DNA from: Methylobacterium aquaticum
GTDB lineage: Bacteria; Pseudomonadota; Alphaproteobacteria; Rhizobiales; Beijerinckiaceae
Assembly (NCBI RefSeq): GCF_016804325.1
Contig: NZ_CP043627.1
Coordinates: forward strand, 1,625,001 to 1,689,000
DNA: 64,000 nt
Direction of reading: 5' to 3'
In this document: piece after piece, positions 41,581-52,183 of the stretch
Numbering within the stretch: position 1 is the stretch's first letter
How the letters are laid out: each line of letters starts with the position of its first letter
Position numbers and translations under genes: made by a program
The notes under the pieces: model-generated
Told to the model about the DNA's origin: nothing
The model's input: only the letters and a program-made list of their open reading frames with translations
Databases searched by the model: none

Positions 41581-42753
41581 ATGGCCACACCACTCCTGAA
41601 GCCCGGCGCCGAATCCGCCTCCCAGGCGGACGAGCCGACGAGCCCCGTCGCCCGGTTCGGAGCCGACGCGCCGCTGGCGATGGATGCGGGCGTGGACCTG
41701 GCGCCGTGGCAGATCGCCTACCAGACCGCCGGCACCCTCAACGAGGCCCGCAGCAACGCGGTGCTGGTCTGCCACGCGCTGACGGGCGACCAGCACGTCG
41801 CCAACACCCATCCGGTCACCGGCAAGGGCGGCTGGTGGGATCGCCTGGTCGGGCCCGGCAAGCCGGTCGACACCGACCGCTACTTCGTGATCTGCGCCAA
41901 CGTGGTCGGGTCGTGCATGGGCACGACCGGCCCGGCCTCGCTCGATCCGGCGACCGGCCGGGCCTACGGGCTCGACTTCCCGCTGGTGACGATCCGCGAC
42001 ATGGTCCGCGGCCAGGCGATGCTGCTCGACCGGCTCGGCATCAAGGACCTGTTCCTGTGCATCGGCGGCTCGATGGGCGGGATGCAGGTGCTGCAATGGG
42101 CGGCGAGCTACCCCGAGCGGGTCTTCGCCGCGATGCCGATCGCCACGGGAGCCCGCCACTCGGCCCAGAACATCGCCTTCCACGAGGTCGGCCGGCAGGC
42201 GATCCTGGCCGATCCGAACTGGCATGGCGGGCGCTACCTCGATGTCGGCACGCGCCCCGCCAAGGGGCTCGGCGTCGCCCGGATGGGCGCCCACATCACC
42301 TACCTGTCGGAGCCGGCCCTCCACCGCAAGTTCGGCCGCCGGCTCCAGGACCGGGACGCCCCGACCTTCTCGTTCGACGCCGACTTCCAGATCGAGAGCT
42401 ACCTGCGCCACCAGGGCATCACCTTCGTCGAGCGCTTCGACGCCAACGCCTACCTCTACCTCACCCGGGCGATGGACTATTTCGACCTCGCCGCCGACCA
42501 TGGCGGCGTGCTGGCCAACGCCTTCCGGGGCACCAGGACGCGGTTCTGCATCATGTCCTTCACCTCCGACTGGCTGTTTCCGACCGCCGATTCGCGAGCG
42601 ATCGTCCACGCGCTGAACGCCGCGGCGGCGCCGGTCGCCTTCGTCGAGGTCGAGAGCGACAAGGGCCACGACGCCTTCCTGCTCGACGAGCCGGCGATGA
42701 TCTCGGCGGCCAAGGGCTTCATCGCGGCGGCAGCCCGGGAGCGCGGCCTGTGA
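41581..42753 (+). CDS. metX: Homoserine O-acetyltransferase
   Basis: MetX acylates L-homoserine from acetyl-CoA, the first committed step of methionine synthesis. The 390-residue alpha/beta-hydrolase has [35 protein letters not shown] and the nucleophile elbow [13 protein letters not shown] (Ser). Asp and His of the triad lie in FTSDWLFPT and [13 protein letters not shown]. The ATG at 41581 has GAGAAG upstream; an earlier start at 41572 is possible. It overlaps metW by 4 bases. Confidence 0.96.
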   Translation: MATPLLKPGAESASQADEPTSPVARFGADAPLAMDAGVDLAPWQIAYQTAGTLNEARSNAVLVCHALTGDQHVANTHPVTGKGGWWDRLVGPGKPVDTDRYFVICANVVGSCMGTTGPASLDPATGRAYGLDFPLVTIRDMVRGQAMLLDRLGIKDLFLCIGGSMGGMQVLQWAASYPERVFAAMPIATGARHSAQNIAFHEVGRQAILADPNWHGGRYLDVGTRPAKGLGVARMGAHITYLSEPALHRKFGRRLQDRDAPTFSFDADFQIESYLRHQGITFVERFDANAYLYLTRAMDYFDLAADHGGVLANAFRGTRTRFCIMSFTSDWLFPTADSRAIVHALNAAAAPVAFVEVESDKGHDAFLLDEPAMISAAKGFIAAAARERGL

Positions 42754-43409
42754 GCACCGTCACCGCCTCCCTCGCCCCGGCGATCCTGCCCCAGGACGCC
42801 ACCGGCTCCTCGCGCATCGACCACCTGGTGATGCTCAACCTCGTCGAGCCCGGCTCCCGGGTGCTCGACGTCGGCTGCGGCGACGGCTCGCTGCTCGCGC
42901 TCCTGCGCGACCGGCGCGGCGTCGACGGCCGCGGGATCGAATTGTCGCGCGAGGGCGTCAATGCCTGCCTCGCCCACGGCCTGCCGGTGATCCAGGGCGA
43001 TGCCGACACCGACCTCGCGGCCTATCCGGACGACGCCTTCGACTACGTGATCCTGTCGCAGACGATCCAGGCGACGCGCCAGCCCAAGGAGGTCTTGGAG
43101 CACCTGCTGCGGATCGGCCGCCACGCGATCGTGTCGTTCCCGAATTTCGGCCATTGGCGGGTGCGCAGCGAGTTGCTGCTGCGCGGCCGGATGCCGATGA
43201 CCGACACCCTGCCCGATCCCTGGTACGCCACCCCGAACATCCACCACTGCACCATCCGGGACTTCGTGGGCCTGTGCCGCCTCGTCGGCGCCCGGATCGA
43301 GCGCGCCTCGGCGCTCGACGCCTCGGGCCACCCGATGCGCTTCGCCCTGCCGTGGTGGGTGTGGAACCTCGTCGGCACGCAGGGGGTGTTCCTGCTGCGG
43401 CGGGGGTGA
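42750..43409 (+). CDS. metW: Methionine biosynthesis protein MetW
   Basis: A 219-residue methyltransferase-fold protein that accompanies metX in many proteobacteria and is needed for full methionine synthesis. It shows the SAM-like motif [17 protein letters not shown] and family stretches [32 protein letters not shown] and [12 protein letters not shown]. It starts at a GTG overlapping the metX stop (GTGA). It is convergent with hicB 24 bases on. Confidence 0.96.
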   Translation: MSTVTASLAPAILPQDATGSSRIDHLVMLNLVEPGSRVLDVGCGDGSLLALLRDRRGVDGRGIELSREGVNACLAHGLPVIQGDADTDLAAYPDDAFDYVILSQTIQATRQPKEVLEHLLRIGRHAIVSFPNFGHWRVRSELLLRGRMPMTDTLPDPWYATPNIHHCTIRDFVGLCRLVGARIERASALDASGHPMRFALPWWVWNLVGTQGVFLLRRG

Positions 43410-43433
43410 GGGCAAGCCTTGCGCCGGCGGAGG

Positions 43434-43844
43434 CTATCCGTCGGCCATGATCTTGTCCCGCGCCGCCGAGACGAGGAATGCCGAGCGCGTCACCCCGCGC
43501 TCGCGGGCGGCCTGGTCGATCATCGCGAGGGCGCCGGCATCGAGCGAGAGGTTCACCCGGACGGACCGGCCCTCATCGAGGACGAGCGGCACGGTCGCGA
43601 CCAGGACCGCCTCCGCCACGGCTTCCGCCTCCTGTGGGTCGGCGAGGAGAGCGTCGGCACTGCGCGGCTCCGGCGCGGCGAGGCCGGCGACGAGGCGGTC
43701 GCCGATCCATTCGCGCAACGCCTCCCCGGCCTGGGCGATGGCTTCGTCGATCGTCGCTCCCATGGCGGTGCAGCCGGGGCAATCCGGAAAGGCGGCCCCG
43801 TAACCACCGGGCTCGCCGTCGATAAGGGCGATGTAGCGGGGCAT
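43434..43844 (-). CDS. hicB: HicB-type antitoxin
   Basis: A 136-residue antitoxin with the HicB fold at the N-terminus (YIALIDGEPGGYGAAFPDCP, GCTAMGATIDEAIAQAGEAL). A ribbon-helix-helix DNA-binding segment ends it (RVNLSLDAGALAMIDQAARE, RGVTRSAFLV). It should neutralise HicA and repress the operon. It follows hicA with an 11-base gap, in the toxin-first order common for this family. Confidence 0.93.
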   Translation of the reverse strand: MPRYIALIDGEPGGYGAAFPDCPGCTAMGATIDEAIAQAGEALREWIGDRLVAGLAAPEPRSADALLADPQEAEAVAEAVLVATVPLVLDEGRSVRVNLSLDAGALAMIDQAARERGVTRSAFLVSAARDKIMADG

Positions 43845-43855
43845 CTCGTCCTCAC

Positions 43856-44050
43856 TCAGATCCAGCCGGCAGCCTGGGCGATGACCCGGGCGACGCCAGG
43901 CGTCAGCGTCCGATGCCGGGGCACCATGATCTTTATGCCGGGTCGTTGCGGATGAGCGAATTTCTCGTGTTTCGCACCACCTTCGCTGAGCCAGCCTTCC
44001 GCCAGCAGGCGCGCGACGATCGCCCGAGCATCCATCTCGACCTTGGGCAT
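43856..44050 (-). CDS. hicA: HicA-type mRNA interferase toxin
   Basis: A 64-residue double-stranded RNA-binding-fold toxin that cleaves mRNA. It has the helix ARAIVARLLAEGW, the catalytic His region GGAKHEKFAHPQRPG, and the end strand and helix TLTPGVARVIAQAAGW. It is upstream of and cotranscribed with hicB. It appears intact. Confidence 0.92.
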   Translation of the reverse strand: MPKVEMDARAIVARLLAEGWLSEGGAKHEKFAHPQRPGIKIMVPRHRTLTPGVARVIAQAAGWI

Positions 44051-44176
44051 CGCTGCGCTCCATGTGTATTTATTTATGCATGAAAGCTCGACGCATGAAA
44101 GGCTCTCCCCTCGGCTCCAAGGGCACTGAACCGGGCCGCCAGGATATGCAGGCCGCAGGCGTACCAGCGTCCCCGC

Positions 44177-46306
44177 TCACGGCGCGCCGGGCTTGAAGGG
44201 CGCCTCCTGACCGGGCGGCACGCCGGCCTCCCGCGCACCGATCCCCGCCCGCCGCAACGTCCCGGCCAGGAGTTCGACCTGCGCGGCGATACGCCCGAAC
44301 GCCGCCGAATCCGCTCCCTCCGGCTTCGGCGGCAGCCTGTCGCCGGCCGCCGTCGCGGCGAGCGCCCGGGAGAGCCAATCCCGCCAGGCGCGCCATGCCT
44401 CGGCCTCCGCTCCCGCCGGCTCGGGCTCGTGGCACAGGATCGACAGTCGCCCGGCCATGCGGCGGAGCGTGGCGTCGGCGACCATCGCGGCCTCGATGCG
44501 GGAACGGCCGCGGCGCATCGGCTCCTGGAGGGCGCGGGAGAGCGCCGCTTCAAGGTTGTTGCTGGCGAGCCCCGCCGCCCGGGCGGCGGCCTCCGTGGCG
44601 GCGGGCTGGCCTTCGCCCAGGCGCTCCGCCACCACGGCCTCGGCGTAGCGGGCATGGGTCTGGAGGGCGGTGCGCAGCGCATCGCGCACCCGGCCCGGCT
44701 CCCAGAGCGGCCAGAGCAGCAGGCCGGCCAGCACCGCCACCGCGCCGCCGAGAACCGTGAACAGCGCCCGCATCCCGACGATCTCCCAGGACGAGTGGCC
44801 GGGCTCGACGAGTTCCACCAGCACCACGACCAGCGGCGTCAGGCAGGCGATGAAGGTGCCGTAGCTCACGCCCCGGGCCGCGAAGCCGATGACGCTGAGC
44901 GGCACCATCATGGCGGCGAGGATCGGCGGCGAGGTGGCGTAGAAGGCGAGCACCGCCCCGATCAGCCCACCGAGCACCGTGCCGCCGATGCGCTCCAGCG
45001 CCCGCTGCCAGGTGGCGGCGTAGAAGGGCTGCATCGTCAGCACCACCGTGATGGTGAGCCAGTGGGTGAAGGGGCCCGGCCACCAGAAGGTGACGGCCAG
45101 CGCCGGCAGCGCCACCGCGGTCGCCCGCACGGCGTGGCGCAGGTTGGCCGACGACCAGGTGAGGTTGGCGCGCAACGGCTGCAGCACGGTCTCGCGCCAG
45201 GGCGGGGCCGGCGCCCCGGCGAGCCCGCCGCCGCCGGCCAGGTCCTCCGGCCCCGACAGCTTGGCGCCGATCCGGACCCGGTCGAGGATGCGCTCGGCCA
45301 TCCGGCGATAGGCCGGATCGGCATCCGAGGCGGGCCTGGCCCGGGCGAGCGCCCGCTCGATGCGCCCGAGATCCACCGGCCGGTCGCGGCGGATCGCGCG
45401 ACTGAGGATCTTCAGCATCGGCGGCAGCAGGCGCAGGAGCCTGGCCGCCTCCGCCCGCTGCGCCGGGGTGGCGCGCTCGAGGTAATCCGACAGGGCGATC
45501 ATCACCCCGAACAGCTGCTCGGCCGCCTCCAGCCGGATCAGCGCCCGGGCGTTGCGCTCGGAGAGCCGGGCGCGGCTGCGGGCCAGATCCAGCACCAGGG
45601 TGCGGGCGGCCTCGATGGCGTCGCGCACCGCCCGGCGATGGCCGCGCGCATGGGCCTCCCACACAGCGGGATCGGTGCCCTCGGGGTCGGCCGAGAGCCG
45701 GCGCAGGTCGCGGGCGAGACGCGACAGGCCGCGCCAGACGCCGCCGATCGCCAGATGGGCCGGCCGGTAGGGATGGAGCCGCCACAGCACCAGGGCCAGG
45801 AACGCGGCCCAGAGCCCGCCGGCCCAGAACATCCCGGCGACGACGACGCCCTGATGCGGCGTCAGGGCCCGGTCGAGGGCGAGGCAGAGCACCACCACCA
45901 GCACGTTGCCGACGGTCTGGGCCGGCACGCCCCAGACCCGCGCGAAGGTGCAGGCGAAGATGACGACGAGCGCCACCGGCAGCACCAGGGCGGGCCCGTA
46001 GCCCTCCATCACCCCGAAGGCGCCCCAGACCACGCCGCCGATCCCCGCAAAGGCGAGGAGCGCCCGCAGCCGCGGCCGGATCGGCCCGCCGATGTCGCAG
46101 AAGCAGGTGAGGTTGGCGGCGAGCGCCATGGTGAGGAGCGGCGGCCAGGCCAGCCACCATTCGATGAGGATGATGCTCGCGAAGGCGACCGCCGCCCGCA
46201 GGCCCTCGGCGACGTTGATGCCGGCGAGGTCCGGCGCCATCGGCAGCCGGGCGAGATCGGGACCCGGCTCGCGCAGGGTGCCGCGGCGGAGGGGGAAGGG
46301 TTTCAT
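44177..46306 (-). CDS. FUSC family inner-membrane protein
   Basis: A 709-residue protein of the fusaric-acid-resistance (FUSC/AaeB) family. Two clusters of membrane helices (about residues 35-180 and 390-530) are separated by a long cytoplasmic helical region, and a second helical region ends the protein. Typical segments are RAAVAFASIILIEWWLAWPP and ITVVLTMQPFYAATWQRALE with RIGGTVLGG. Such proteins are thought to export aromatic acids, usually with an AaeA-type membrane-fusion partner. None is adjacent, so the substrate and partners remain open. Confidence 0.86.
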   Translation of the reverse strand: MKPFPLRRGTLREPGPDLARLPMAPDLAGINVAEGLRAAVAFASIILIEWWLAWPPLLTMALAANLTCFCDIGGPIRPRLRALLAFAGIGGVVWGAFGVMEGYGPALVLPVALVVIFACTFARVWGVPAQTVGNVLVVVLCLALDRALTPHQGVVVAGMFWAGGLWAAFLALVLWRLHPYRPAHLAIGGVWRGLSRLARDLRRLSADPEGTDPAVWEAHARGHRRAVRDAIEAARTLVLDLARSRARLSERNARALIRLEAAEQLFGVMIALSDYLERATPAQRAEAARLLRLLPPMLKILSRAIRRDRPVDLGRIERALARARPASDADPAYRRMAERILDRVRIGAKLSGPEDLAGGGGLAGAPAPPWRETVLQPLRANLTWSSANLRHAVRATAVALPALAVTFWWPGPFTHWLTITVVLTMQPFYAATWQRALERIGGTVLGGLIGAVLAFYATSPPILAAMMVPLSVIGFAARGVSYGTFIACLTPLVVVLVELVEPGHSSWEIVGMRALFTVLGGAVAVLAGLLLWPLWEPGRVRDALRTALQTHARYAEAVVAERLGEGQPAATEAAARAAGLASNNLEAALSRALQEPMRRGRSRIEAAMVADATLRRMAGRLSILCHEPEPAGAEAEAWRAWRDWLSRALAATAAGDRLPPKPEGADSAAFGRIAAQVELLAGTLRRAGIGAREAGVPPGQEAPFKPGAP

Positions 46307-46742
46307 CGGGCGGGAGGGGTCACGGGGCGTGTGGGTCCTCGCGGGGCGTGCGGGTCCTCGCGGGGCGTGCGGGTCCTCGAAGGGCCCGCTCGCGTGGCAA
46401 GCCGCGTGCCCCCTTCACCCGTTATAGGAAGCGGGGCCGCCCCGTGTACCGCCCGGGCCGGCGGGCGTGGGTGGCGTGCCGCGCCGGGAAGCGGATCGTG
46501 GTCATGGGCCTCCGGCCGGTCGTTCTCGGCGCGCCGGAGAGATCCAGACCCGAGGGCGGCCGTGGGAGGCGCGGAGACCGGAGGATCGTGCCCGGGATTC
46601 GTGCGGGCCCCAGGGTGGCGAGACCCGCCCGGACGATGGTCCAGCCCCCGCCACCCTGGCGCCCGCGCGCGGCCGCGCTACGTTCGAGACCGCGCCGAAG
46701 CCCGGCCCCAGACCGTGCGGCATCGTCCGGAGGATCCCCGCC
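46307..46742. other. Divergent intergenic region with a short tandem repeat
   Basis: No convincing gene. The left end holds three 19-bp repeats (46324-46380). The rest is GC-rich sequence without a recognised promoter, although both flanking genes are transcribed outward from it. Confidence 0.4.
46324..46380. repeat. 19-bp tandem repeat, three copies
   Basis: Three head-to-tail copies of ggggcgtgcgggtcctcgc with one mismatch in the first and one in the last, immediately before the start of the FUSC gene on the minus strand. Confidence 0.92.
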
Positions 46743-47138
46743 ATGCGTCCGACCCCGCTCCTCGCCCTCGCCGGGGCGCTCCTCTGCGCGCAGGCCAGCG
46801 CGCAGGGCATCCGCAACGCCCCGCCGCCGCGGGCGCTGGAGACGGCGGCCTACATCTTCGCGGCGGCCAATGTCTGCGGCTACCGCATCGGCACCGCGCC
46901 GTTCGAGGGCTTGCTGGCGCGCTACCAGGTGACGATCGACGACGTGCGCCCGCCCCGAGGCCCGTTCGGCGCCAAGGTGCAGACGATCTTCACCCTGATG
47001 TCGAACCAGATGATGCAGAACCGCGACGCCTCCTGCCGGGCGGTGGCCGGCGAGTACGGGCCCGAGGGCACCATCGTGCCGGGCATCCTCCTGCCTCCCG
47101 TCCCGGCGGAGGCGCCGCCGCCCGCCAAGCAGCCCTGA
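46743..47138 (+). CDS. Exported hypothetical protein
   Basis: A 131-residue protein with a Sec signal peptide (PTPLLALAGALLCAQASAQG). The mature helical body of about 110 residues carries two Cys (AAANVCGYRIG and DASCRAVAG) that could form a disulfide. A Pro/Ala-rich end follows. No family was recognised. It lies 37 bases before the deacetylase gene and may be cotranscribed with it. Confidence 0.75.
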   Translation: MRPTPLLALAGALLCAQASAQGIRNAPPPRALETAAYIFAAANVCGYRIGTAPFEGLLARYQVTIDDVRPPRGPFGAKVQTIFTLMSNQMMQNRDASCRAVAGEYGPEGTIVPGILLPPVPAEAPPPAKQP

Positions 47139-47175
47139 GCACAAGGCATGCAGCCATGATCCCACGGAGACACCG

Positions 47176-48075
47176 ATGAGCGACGAGGCCCGCCCGCATG
47201 GGCGCTACGCCTACAGCCCCCTGCCGCGCCGCCCCGCCTATGACTGGCCCGGGGGGAAGCGGCTCGCGGTCTACGTCGCGCTGAACGTCGAGTGCTTCGA
47301 TTTCGGCGGCGGGCTCGGGGCCGAGCTGGCGCCGGGCGGGCCACAGCCGGACGTGCTGAACTACGCCTGGCGCGACTGGGGCAACCGCGTCGGGGTGTTT
47401 CGCCTCGCCGACCTGTTCGACGACCTGTCCCTGCCGGCCTCGGTGCTGGTGAACAGCCGCATCTATGCCGACTGCCCGGGCCTGATGGACGTGTTCCGCG
47501 CCCGCGGCGACGAGGTCGTGGGGCACGGCCGCAGCAATGCCGAGCGCCAGGGCACCCTGCCCGAGGACGACGAGCGGGCGCTGATCGCCGAGGCCACCGC
47601 GATCCTGGCGCGCGAGGAGGGCAAGCCGCCGGCCGGCTGGCTCGGCCCCTGGATCTCGCAGAGCCGCACCACCCCCGACCTGCTCGCCGAGGCCGGCTAC
47701 CGCTACCTCCTCGACTGGTGCCACGACGACCAGCCGACCTGGTTTTCCACCCGCAACGGCGGGCGCATCCTCTCGGTGCCCTATCCGCAGGAGCTGAACG
47801 ACATTCCGTCGATCGTCGGGCGCAAGGATTCGGGTGCGCAATTCGCCGAGATGATCGTCGACACCTTCGAGGAGATGCGCACCGCCTCCGAGGCCGCCCC
47901 GCTGGTGATGGGCATCGCGCTCCACCCCTACCTCGTCGGCCAGCCGCACCGCCTGCGGCCCCTGCGCCGGGCGCTGGCGCACATCGCGCAACACCGGGAC
48001 GACGTGTGGATCACCCGGTCCGGGGATATCGCCGATCACGCGATGGCGTTGCCGGAGGGTCTGGTGGCGGGCTGA
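47176..48075 (+). CDS. Polysaccharide deacetylase (NodB/PuuE-like)
   Basis: A 299-residue protein of carbohydrate esterase family 4 / NodB homology. It is closest in layout to the PuuE and allantoinase-like branch: AVYVALNVECFDFGGGL near the N-terminus, VVGHGRSNAERQGTLPEDDE at the metal-site region, GPWISQSRTTPDLLAEAGY, and VMGIALHPYLVGQPHRLRPL with a conserved His. It has no signal peptide, so a cytoplasmic small-molecule substrate is more likely than a polymer. Substrate not determined. Confidence 0.86.
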   Translation: MSDEARPHGRYAYSPLPRRPAYDWPGGKRLAVYVALNVECFDFGGGLGAELAPGGPQPDVLNYAWRDWGNRVGVFRLADLFDDLSLPASVLVNSRIYADCPGLMDVFRARGDEVVGHGRSNAERQGTLPEDDERALIAEATAILAREEGKPPAGWLGPWISQSRTTPDLLAEAGYRYLLDWCHDDQPTWFSTRNGGRILSVPYPQELNDIPSIVGRKDSGAQFAEMIVDTFEEMRTASEAAPLVMGIALHPYLVGQPHRLRPLRRALAHIAQHRDDVWITRSGDIADHAMALPEGLVAG

Positions 48076-48129
48076 TCGCCATTCCGCAGGCCGCGGACGG
48101 CCGGTACGGAAGCGACAGCTGGCTCGGTG

Positions 48130-48269
48130 CTCCCACCGACGACCTCATCCTGAGGTGCCGCGCAGCGGCCTCGAAGGAGGGCTCCAGAGGTCTCGGCGCT
48201 AGCTGGAGCCCTCCTTCGAGGTCAGTCGATCTGCGATCGACTGACACCTCAGATGAGGTCGTCGGTGGG
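48130..48269. repeat. Palindromic repeat, family A, copy 2
   Basis: Outer arms run outward as cccaccgacgacctcat and atgaggtcgtcggtggg, so the palindrome extends beyond the core shared with copy 1. One C and one G of the core differ between arms (cctgaggtg against cacctcaga). It lies in the convergent gap between the deacetylase (+) and dehydratase (-) genes. Confidence 0.9.
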
Positions 48270-48351
48270 AAAGCCGAGGTCGCGGGCTTCACCATCCCGA
48301 AAGAAGATCCTCTACCGCCCCGAACCGTCACCGGTCCGGGGCGGCCGCCTG

Positions 48352-50163
48352 TCAGTGATTGTCGCGCGGCACCCCGTGCGTCTGGGCGATGCGCTGGAAG
48401 GCCTCGGAGCCCTTGAGGATCATGCCCTCGGAGAGCTGGTCGACCATCGCGCGCTGGATCGCCTGCCAGGGGGTCTGGCTCGCCGGGTAGGGGTAGCCGC
48501 CCCGGGCGTTGAGGTCGTCGCGGCGGCGCCGGATCTCCTCCTCGGGGAGCAGGATGTCGGCGGTGCGCTTGTTGAGGTCGATCCGGACCCGGTCGCCGTT
48601 CTGGAGCAGGGCGAGGCCGCCGCCGGCCGCCGCCTCCGGCGAGGCGTTCAGGATCGAGGGCGTGCCCGAGGTGCCGGACTGGCGCCCGTCGCCGATGCAG
48701 GGCAACGACAGCACGCCGCGGCGGATCAGCTCGCCCGGGGGCTGCATGTTCACCACCTCGGCCGCGCCCGGATAGCCGATCGGCCCGGCGCCGCGCATGA
48801 TCAGCACCGTGTGCTCGTCGATCTCGAGCGCCGGATCGTCGATGCGGTGGTGGTAATCCTCCGGCCCGTCGAACACCACGACACGCCCCTCGAAGGCGTA
48901 GGGATCCTCGGGGTTGGCGAGGTAGCGGTCGTAGAACTCCCGGCTGATCACGCTGGTCTTCATGATCGCGGAATCGAACAGCGAGCCCTTGAGGTTGAGG
49001 AAGCCGGCGCGCTCGCGCATCGGCTCGCCATAGGGCTTGATGACGTCGCGGTCCCAGGTGTGGGCACCGGCGCAGTTCTCAGCAACGGTCTTGCCGTTGC
49101 AGGTCAGCACGTCGGCGTGGAGCTTGCCGGCCTCGAGCAGCTCCGACATCACCGCCGGCAGGCCGCCGGCGCGATAATATTCCTCACCGAGATACTGGCC
49201 GGCGGGCTGCATGTTGACGAGGAGCGGGATGTCGTAGCCGACGCGCTCCCAGTCGTCGCAGGAGAGCGGCACGCCGATCAGCTTGGCGATGGCGTTGATG
49301 TGGATCGGCGCGTTGGTCGAGCCGCCGATGGCGGTGTTGGCGACAATCGCGTTCTCGAACGCCTCGCGGGTCAGGATGTCGGAGGGCTTCAGGTCCTCCC
49401 ACACCATGTCGACGATGCGCTGGCCGGTGGCGTAGGCCGCCTGGCCGCGCTCACGGTAGGGCGCGGGGATCGCCGCCGAGCCCGGCAGCGCCATGCCGAG
49501 CGCTTCCGCCAGCGCGTTCATGGTCGAGGCGGTGCCCATCGTGTTGCAATGCCCGTCAGAGGGCGCCGAGGAGGCCACGATGTCGAGGAACTGCTGGTAG
49601 TCGATGTCGCCGGCGGCATGGCGCTCGCGGGCCTTCCACACCACGGTGCCCGAGCCGGTGCGCTCGCCGCGGCTCCAGCCGTTCAGCATCGGGCCGACGT
49701 TCAGCGAGATCGTCGGGATGTTCACGGTGGCGGCCGCCATCAGGCAGGCCGGCATGGTCTTGTCGCAGCCGGTGAGCAGCACGACGCCGTCGAGGGGATA
49801 GCCGTACAGCACCTCGACGAGGGACAGGTAGGCGAGGTTGCGGTCGAGCGAGGCGGTCGGCCGCTTGCCGGTCTCCTGGATCGGGTGGCACGGGAACTCG
49901 AAGGCCACGCCGCCGGCCGCCGTGATGCCCTCGCGCACGCGCTTGGCGAGTTCGAGGTGGTGGCGGTTGCAGGGCGACAGGTCGGAGCCGGTCTGGGCGA
50001 TGCCGATCAGGGGCTTGCCGCCGCGCAGCTCGCCGACGGTCAGGCCGAAATTGAGGTAGCGCTCGAGGTAGAGCGCGGTCATGCCCGGGTTGTCCGGGTT
50101 GTCGAACCAGAGGCGCGAACGCAGGCGGCTGGCGTCGATGCGGGGGCGCGGCGTCTGGGCCAT
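48352..50163 (-). CDS. IlvD/Edd family sugar-acid dehydratase (L-arabinonate type)
   Basis: A 603-residue Fe-S dehydratase. Cluster-ligand Cys are in [27 protein letters not shown] and [15 protein letters not shown]. The segment [20 protein letters not shown] followed by [18 protein letters not shown] is characteristic of the pentonate dehydratases (L-arabinonate/D-xylonate) rather than of IlvD proper. It would convert a pentonate to the 2-keto-3-deoxy acid. No other pentose genes adjoin, but idonate/gluconate genes lie 6 kb away. The start is the ATG at 50163. Confidence 0.88.
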   Translation of the reverse strand: MAQTPRPRIDASRLRSRLWFDNPDNPGMTALYLERYLNFGLTVGELRGGKPLIGIAQTGSDLSPCNRHHLELAKRVREGITAAGGVAFEFPCHPIQETGKRPTASLDRNLAYLSLVEVLYGYPLDGVVLLTGCDKTMPACLMAAATVNIPTISLNVGPMLNGWSRGERTGSGTVVWKARERHAAGDIDYQQFLDIVASSAPSDGHCNTMGTASTMNALAEALGMALPGSAAIPAPYRERGQAAYATGQRIVDMVWEDLKPSDILTREAFENAIVANTAIGGSTNAPIHINAIAKLIGVPLSCDDWERVGYDIPLLVNMQPAGQYLGEEYYRAGGLPAVMSELLEAGKLHADVLTCNGKTVAENCAGAHTWDRDVIKPYGEPMRERAGFLNLKGSLFDSAIMKTSVISREFYDRYLANPEDPYAFEGRVVVFDGPEDYHHRIDDPALEIDEHTVLIMRGAGPIGYPGAAEVVNMQPPGELIRRGVLSLPCIGDGRQSGTSGTPSILNASPEAAAGGGLALLQNGDRVRIDLNKRTADILLPEEEIRRRRDDLNARGGYPYPASQTPWQAIQRAMVDQLSEGMILKGSEAFQRIAQTHGVPRDNH

Positions 50164-50388
50164 GGCGGGGTCGTCCTTCCCGAATTCGTTCTTGTCGAGA
50201 ACCGTTCCGGGGAACCTATGGACCCGGCCGGTGCAGGAAGGCAACACCGTCGCGCGCATGGCCGGAACGCCCGCGGATGCGACCCCGACGAGCCATAAGT
50301 TTATCGCGCGGGTGCTGTCGCAAGGCCGGGGAGCGGTGCTATGAGGCCGGCTGAACCATACCGCTCGATCGTTCGGGGGAGCCGCCCA

Positions 50389-50601
50389 ATGAGCCAAGAG
50401 AAGACGACCAACCCGCTGGTGCCGATGGCCATCGTGGTGTCGATCCCGGTCCTCGTCTGCCTGATCATCATGCTGACCGATGACGGCATCGAGCGCTCGC
50501 TGCTCTGGGCGGCGATCAAGACCGGCATCATCCTGATCGTGCTCGGCGGCGCGATCTCGTTCGGCGTCAGCCGGCTCGCCGAGAAGAACACCTCGCGCTG
50601 A
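50389..50601 (+). CDS. Small membrane protein
   Basis: A 70-residue protein with two predicted membrane helices ([20 protein letters not shown] and [20 protein letters not shown]) and a short cytoplasmic end. The ATG at 50389 has GGGGGAG upstream and is preferred over one 16 codons earlier. No family was recognised. It is a single gene between the divergent dehydratase and an aminotransferase. Confidence 0.7.
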   Translation: MSQEKTTNPLVPMAIVVSIPVLVCLIIMLTDDGIERSLLWAAIKTGIILIVLGGAISFGVSRLAEKNTSR

Positions 50602-50709
50602 TCGATCCGTCCCGGCGGCGGCCAGGGCCGCGGGACGACAGGGCGGGGCCTCGCGCGCCCCGCCTCGCACGCCATCCCTCGCACGCCATCGAGGAAACGA
50701 GAGACCGCC

Positions 50710-51888
50710 ATGCCCGTGATCGTCCCCGCCTTCTCGCGCATCGGGGAGGAGAACGCCTTCGCGGTCCTCGCCCGCGCCACGGCTCTCGCCCAGGCCGGCC
50801 GCGACGTGATCAATCTCGGCATCGGCCAGCCCGACATGCCGACCCCGCCCCACGTGGTCGAGGCGGCGGTGAAGGCCCTCCAGGACGGGCACCACGGCTA
50901 CACCCCGGCGACCGGCATCCTGCCCCTGCGGGAAGCCGTGTCCCGCGACCTCGACCGGCGCCTCGGCGTCCAGGTCTCGCCCGACAGCGTGATGATCGTG
51001 CCCGGCGGCAAGGTCACCATGTTCATGGCGATCCTGATGTTCGGCGAGCCGGGCGCCGAGATCCTGTATCCGGATCCGGGCTTCCCGATTTACCGCTCGA
51101 TGATCGAGTTCACCGGCGCGACGCCGGTGCCGGTGCCGATCCGCGAGGCGAACGGCTTCGCCTTCTCGGCCGAGGAGACGCTCTCGCTCATCACCCCGCG
51201 CACCCGCCTGCTGATCCTCAATTCCCCCGCCAATCCCACGGGCGGCGTGACCCCGAAGGCCGAGATCGACAAGCTCGTCGCCGGCCTCGCCGCGCATCCC
51301 GACGTGACGATCATGTCGGACGAGATCTACGGTACGATGACCTATGACGGCGAGCGCCACCACACGCTGCTCGCCTATCCGGAGATCCGCGACCGGCTGA
51401 TCTACCTCGACGGCGCCTCCAAGACCTACGCGATGACCGGCTGGCGCCTCGGCTGGTCGGTCTGGCCGGCGCCGCTCTACGATGCCGCCCGCAAGCTCGC
51501 GGTGAACTCGTTCTCCTGCGTCAACGCCGCGACGCAATGGGCGGGCATCGCGGCCCTCGACGGGCCGCAGGATTGCGTCGCCGCCATGATGGCCGAGTTC
51601 GACCGCCGCCGCCTCCTCGTGGTCGAGGGGCTGAACCGCCTGCCGGGCGTGTCCTGCATCACCCCCAAGGGCGCCTTCTACGCCTTCCCGAACATCTCCG
51701 AGACCGGCTGGAAGGCCAAGGCCCTGGCCTCGGCGCTGCTGGAGGAGGCCGGCGTCGCGACGATCGGCGGGCCGGATTTCGGCGTGCATGGCGAGGGCTA
51801 CCTGCGCCTGTCCTACGCGAACTCGGCGGAGAATATTTCCCGGGCGCTGGAGCGAATCGGGGCGTTCCTGGAGGGGAACCGGCGCTGA
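50710..51888 (+). CDS. Class I/II PLP-dependent aminotransferase
   Basis: A 392-residue fold-type I aminotransferase of the aspartate/aromatic group. It shows [16 protein letters not shown], the substrate/PLP motifs [11 protein letters not shown] and [12 protein letters not shown], the PLP lysine in [15 protein letters not shown], and the carboxylate-binding Arg in [10 protein letters not shown]. Amino donor and acceptor cannot be deduced. It is a single gene with a palindrome holding a terminator downstream. Confidence 0.92.
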   Translation: MPVIVPAFSRIGEENAFAVLARATALAQAGRDVINLGIGQPDMPTPPHVVEAAVKALQDGHHGYTPATGILPLREAVSRDLDRRLGVQVSPDSVMIVPGGKVTMFMAILMFGEPGAEILYPDPGFPIYRSMIEFTGATPVPVPIREANGFAFSAEETLSLITPRTRLLILNSPANPTGGVTPKAEIDKLVAGLAAHPDVTIMSDEIYGTMTYDGERHHTLLAYPEIRDRLIYLDGASKTYAMTGWRLGWSVWPAPLYDAARKLAVNSFSCVNAATQWAGIAALDGPQDCVAAMMAEFDRRRLLVVEGLNRLPGVSCITPKGAFYAFPNISETGWKAKALASALLEEAGVATIGGPDFGVHGEGYLRLSYANSAENISRALERIGAFLEGNRR

Positions 51889-51963
51889 GGTACCGGCTCG
51901 ACGTTTGTCCGGGCGTCGTGGCGTGCCGATCTGCTTGGTGGATCTCTACAGATTTTGAATTCA

Positions 51964-52107
51964 CCGCGTCATTCCGGGGCCGCGCAGCGGAGCCCGGAAT
52001 CCAGAACCACAGTTGCACAAGGATAAAGCGGACCGCAATCCGCTTTTTTCTGAACGATCCGCGGCTCTGGATCCCGGGCTCCGCTGCGCGGCCCCGGGAT
52101 GACGCGG
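51964..52107. repeat. Palindromic repeat, family B, with internal terminator hairpin
   Basis: Outer arms ccgcgtcattccggggccgc and their complement enclose cgcagcggagcccggaat and complement, the commonest type of dispersed alphaproteobacterial palindrome by appearance. The core holds agcgga/tccgct followed by TTTTTT (about 52027-52049), a working terminator for the plus strand. It lies between the aminotransferase (+) and DUF3237 (-) genes. Confidence 0.9.
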
Positions 52108-52183
52108 AGGGTGTCAATTTTGCTGCGGGAACTCAAGACAGTCCCTGGACACAGCGGGATCGATTCTCCGAGCTTCAGCCGCC

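Noticed and set aside
50163..51789. In-frame extension of the dehydratase gene far upstream on the minus strand.
   Set aside because: The extension is an antisense shadow of the aminotransferase. A normal dehydratase N-terminus begins at 50163.
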